DNA from: Prorocentrum cordatum
Taxonomy: Eukaryota; Sar; Dinophyceae; Prorocentrales; Prorocentraceae
Direction: 5' to 3'
DNA length: 64,000 bases
Assembly: GCA_963575745.1 (NCBI GenBank)
Contig: CAUYUJ010014754.1
Location: 62,501 to 126,500 of the forward strand
Shown here: piece after piece, positions 61,682-64,000 of the stretch
Numbering within the stretch: position 1 is the first letter of the stretch
Layout of the letters: each line of letters begins with the position of its first letter
The notes under the pieces: model-generated
The model's input: the letters and a program-made list of their open reading frames with translations, nothing else
What the model was told of the DNA's origin: nothing
The model's database searches: none
Made by a program: the position numbers and the translations under genes

Positions 61682-62761
61682 TCACCGCCGCTGGGACGCC
61701 CGCTGCAGGACCTCGCACTGCCGCTGGAAGGTGGCCATCTTGTTGTCGAAGGCAGCCTCGGCCAGACGGAGCCGATCCACGGCGGCCCGAAAGCGCACCT
61801 TGGCCTCGTCGACGGCGCCCGCCACCCCATTGCGCAGAGCCACGGATAGCTCCTGCGCTCGGAGGGCACGCAACTTGGCCAGGTCCTCCACGAGGCTGGC
61901 CTGGGACCGCCGCTGGGCCTCCATCGACTCCTCCATCTTGGCGAGGATCGAGGGGAGAACGAAGTCGTCGTCGTTCGTCGCCTCCTCGCTCTCCTGACCC
62001 TGCAGCTCGGCGCCGACGATACTCTCCAAGGGGCCTCCGACGGCCTCCTCGCCCACCGCCGCGCTGAGCTGCGGGAAGGGCGGGACCTCGCCCAGCACCG
62101 TGTCCTCCTCGAAGGGGCTCTGGTGCTCCTGCTCGCTCGCGTCCACGCGCGCCTCGGAGCTGTCCACGACCTGGTCGGTGCCCTTGCACACGTCCACGTC
62201 CAGCTCCGCGCCGTCGCCGACGGACCCCTCCAGCATGGTGTCGTCGGCGTGGTCGTCGAAGGGGTTCCCGCCCACCTCCGTGGCCACCGCCGCGCTCGGC
62301 ACCATGGGCGGAGAGGGCGGGGACGAGCCGCCGCCGCCCGCCTCGGCCAGGTCCGGTTGCGCCGGCACGCGGGGCCCGCAGCGTCCGCCACGCTGGGCGC
62401 GCTGCGGCCGCACCAGGGCCTCCCGCAGGGCCTCCACGCCCTTGCCGAGGACCACGTGCGCCCCGACGTTGCGCCTGGCGCGGGCTGCGCCGCACGCCTG
62501 CACGCCCCGCAGCTGCTGGCGCATGGCGGGCTCCATGGCCTGCCAGCGCATAGCGAGCTCGGCGTCCTCCTCGGAGCCGCCGTCCGCCAGGAGCGCCCAG
62601 GCGGTGCGCAGCGCTGCGGCCACGGCAGCCGCGATCGCCTGCCGCGAGGCGCCGCCCGCCGCCGCTCCCTGAGCAGCGCCTTGGACGGCCATCGCGATGA
62701 CCAGTCCAGCGCCGTCCGACCGTAGATCCATCCCCTTGGTGCCGCCGCCCGACGCCGCCAT
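61682..62761 (-). CDS. Intronless retrogene of unknown function with relict spliced leader
   Basis: 359 codons from ATG at 62761 (MAASGGGTKGMDLRSDGAGL) to TGA at 61682-61684. Ala-rich helical N terminus (GAAQGAAAGGASRQAIAAAV), a Pro/Ser-rich middle, an acidic segment (EGSVGDGAELDVDV; EEATNDDDFVLPS) and a C-terminal coiled coil (KMEESMEAQRRSQASLVEDL through DEAKVRFRAAVDRLRLAEAA). No domain or signal peptide recognised. The frame is open for another 29 codons upstream, but that stretch is the 5' UTR between the DinoSL and the ATG. Absence of introns and the DinoSL tag point to retroposition of a mature mRNA. Whether it is still transcribed is unknown; the frame is intact. Confidence 0.72.
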   Translation of the reverse strand: MAASGGGTKGMDLRSDGAGLVIAMAVQGAAQGAAAGGASRQAIAAAVAAALRTAWALLADGGSEEDAELAMRWQAMEPAMRQQLRGVQACGAARARRNVGAHVVLGKGVEALREALVRPQRAQRGGRCGPRVPAQPDLAEAGGGGSSPPSPPMVPSAAVATEVGGNPFDDHADDTMLEGSVGDGAELDVDVCKGTDQVVDSSEARVDASEQEHQSPFEEDTVLGEVPPFPQLSAAVGEEAVGGPLESIVGAELQGQESEEATNDDDFVLPSILAKMEESMEAQRRSQASLVEDLAKLRALRAQELSVALRNGVAGAVDEAKVRFRAAVDRLRLAEAAFDNKMATFQRQCEVLQRASQRR

Positions 62762-62857
62762 GGCAGGGGCCGCGACACGGGGAGCAGGACAGAGCCGATC
62801 TCTCCTACGAGAAGGAGAGGCACGGCGCGTTCCTGCCCACCCTGGCACCAGGGCAGG
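62762..62857 (-). other. 5' untranslated region of the retrogene
   Basis: Ninety-six bases between the spliced leader and the ATG, rich in GC, with CAGGGTGGGCAGG and GGAGAGATCGGC words; no upstream ATG on the sense strand. Confidence 0.6.
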
Positions 62858-62879
62858 CTTGAGCCAAAATGGCTACGGT
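62858..62879 (-). ncRNA. Relict dinoflagellate spliced-leader sequence (DinoSL), 22 nt
   Basis: The minus strand starts ACCGTAGCC, continues ATTTTGG and ends CTCAAG: an exact match to the conserved DinoSL (consensus D-CCGTAGCC..GGCTCAAG, D = A here). It is followed by CCTGCC, not by GT, so it is not the SL RNA gene with its splice donor but an SL already joined to an mRNA and returned to the genome by reverse transcription. Confidence 0.93.
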
Positions 62880-62995
62880 TGTGTTTGTGCGTGCGTGCGT
62901 GTGTGTGCGTGTGTGTGTGTGCGTGTGTGTGTGTATGTGTGCGTGTGCGTTGACGCGTTTGCGCGCGCGCGTTTGCGCGCGCGCGTGGCCGCCAG
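62880..62995 (+). repeat. (GT)n / (GCGC)n tract
   Basis: GTGTGC and GTGCGT units then GCGCGCGC; lies immediately upstream of the retrogene SL. Confidence 0.93.
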
Positions 62996-63109
62996 GTGCC
63001 GAGGCTCAACCCTCGACCCTCGGATCGAGGACCCGAGAAGCTTGGCGACCCTCGGATATACACCGGACTCACTTCTATAGCGCTCACTTCTATAGTGCTC
63101 ACTTTGAAA

Positions 63110-63300
63110 TTGTGGTCCGGAAGGGGCCGCACATGCAGGCACATGCCGCACAGTCGCATGCACATGCCCATGCAAATATACAAAAGCCTCAACAGCATTG
63201 CCGCACATGCGCGCACATGCCACACCGTCCGACGCACAGTCGAATGCACGGTCAAGCAAAACTCTGAAAGCATAGACGCACATGCCCGCACATGCCGCAG
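63110..63300 (+). repeat. CGCACATGC minisatellite
   Basis: GCACATGC, GCGCACATGCC and GCACATGCCGCA words repeated irregularly. Confidence 0.7.
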
Positions 63301-64000
63301 AGATGTCGCAGGCGATAGTGGCCTGACCACCTGAGCTCGGGGCATTTCGCAACCCAGAGTTCCGAGGATGTCTCAGGCAAGCGTGGCCGGATCACCATGG
63401 GGCAGGGCATCTTGGAAACCAGAGTGGCGAGGATGTCGCTGGTCAAGGTGACCAGACGACCATGGGGCAGGACACCTCCGAGGTCTGAGTTGTGAGGATG
63501 TCTCAAGCGAAAGTGGCCTGACCACCATGGGGCAGGAGATCTCTGAGGTCAGAGTTGCGAGGATGTCTCTGGGGAGAGTGGTCTGACCACCTCAGCCCAG
63601 GGCATCTCGGAGCCCAGAGTTGCGAGGATGTCTCAGGCAGGACTGGCCTGACCACCTGCTCAGGGCATCTCAGAACCCAGAGTTGCGAGGGTCTCAGGCG
63701 AAAAAGGCCGAGACACTATGGAGCAGGGCATCATTGAGGTCAGAGTTGCGAGGATGTCTCAGGCAAAAGTGGCCTGAACAGCTCAACTCAGGGCATCTCG
63801 GGCGAGGATGTCTAAAGCGAAAGTGGTCTAACCACCTCAACTCAGGGCGTCTCGGAACCCAGAGTTCCGAGGATGTCTCAGGCGAAAGGGGCCGAGACAC
63901 TATCGAGCAGGGCATCATTGAGATCAGGGTTGCGAGGATGTCTCAGGCGACAGTGGCTGACCACCTCAGCTCGGGGCATATCGGAATCGAGACTTGCGAG
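63300..64000 (+). repeat. 65-bp tandem array (about 11 units), continuing past the window
   Basis: Unit: CGAGGATGTCTCAGGCGAAA, GTGGCCTGACCACCT.., CAGCTCAGGGCATCTCGG, AACCCAGAGTTG. Two unit types alternate: CCACCTCA..CTCGGAACCCAG and GAGACACTAT(G/C)GAGCAGGGCATCATTGAG. Confidence 0.95.

Noticed and set aside
62858-62879. A spliced-leader RNA gene
   Set aside because: No GT donor after the leader and no repeated SL cluster; the leader is followed by a UTR and an open frame.

Overview
This window is nuclear DNA of a eukaryote, almost certainly a dinoflagellate. The strongest evidence is an exact 22-nt dinoflagellate spliced-leader (DinoSL) sequence on the minus strand at 62858-62879, directly upstream of an intronless reading frame. 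GC-rich background, very low gene density, many microsatellites, dispersed TIR foldback elements and degenerate retroelements agree with this. The high GC would suit a Prorocentrum-like genome, but that is a guess. No bacterial operon, rRNA, tRNA or CRISPR array was seen. A 100-N assembly gap lies at 3543-3642, inside a (CT)n tract.

Layout. 0-0.65 kb: the 3' end of a 2-oxoglutarate/Fe(II) dioxygenase gene (minus), its two exons separated exactly by a foldback element (introner candidate). 0.9-3.3 kb: a decayed Ty1/copia-type retroelement (minus). 3.2-30 kb: essentially gene-free repeat DNA: six or more short TIR (MITE-like) families, a 163-bp palindrome, two related arrays of a 77-bp type repeat (7.0-7.9 and 19.7-20.6 kb), a nested 140/131-bp satellite (23.8-24.8 kb), a degenerate 85-bp array and many triplet microsatellites. 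31.0-36.4 kb: a Penelope-like element with the GIY-YIG domain upstream of the reverse transcriptase (permuted order), bracketed by ~130-bp direct repeats and (ATC)n arrays. 37.6-38.6 kb: a dead LINE-type reverse transcriptase. 39-47.4 kb: MITEs, AT-rich minisatellites and a few unassigned exon-like segments. 48.2-49.0 kb: the best conventional gene, a sterol desaturase/fatty acid hydroxylase family protein (minus). 50.3-53.5 kb: degenerate arrays and one exon-like segment. 53.7-60.7 kb: a long minus-strand series of frame-broken coding segments of unknown type, ending in an Ulp1/C48-like cysteine-peptidase segment with a (Lys-Ala)n tail and Cys-rich end; a (TAG)n tract containing a second fragment of the same domain interrupts it. 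61.7-62.9 kb: the DinoSL-tagged retrogene of unknown function. 63.3-64.0 kb: a 65-bp tandem array that runs off the window.

The genes do not form a pathway. Only two conserved enzymes are visible (2OG oxygenase; membrane di-iron oxygenase). The rest is mobile or retroposed DNA. Main themes are retroposition of spliced-leader mRNA, TIR elements that may create introns, a permuted Penelope-like element, and repeat families that share short motifs across arrays far apart. Coordinates of degenerate elements are good to about 5-20 bases; all family assignments come from reading motifs, not from searches.
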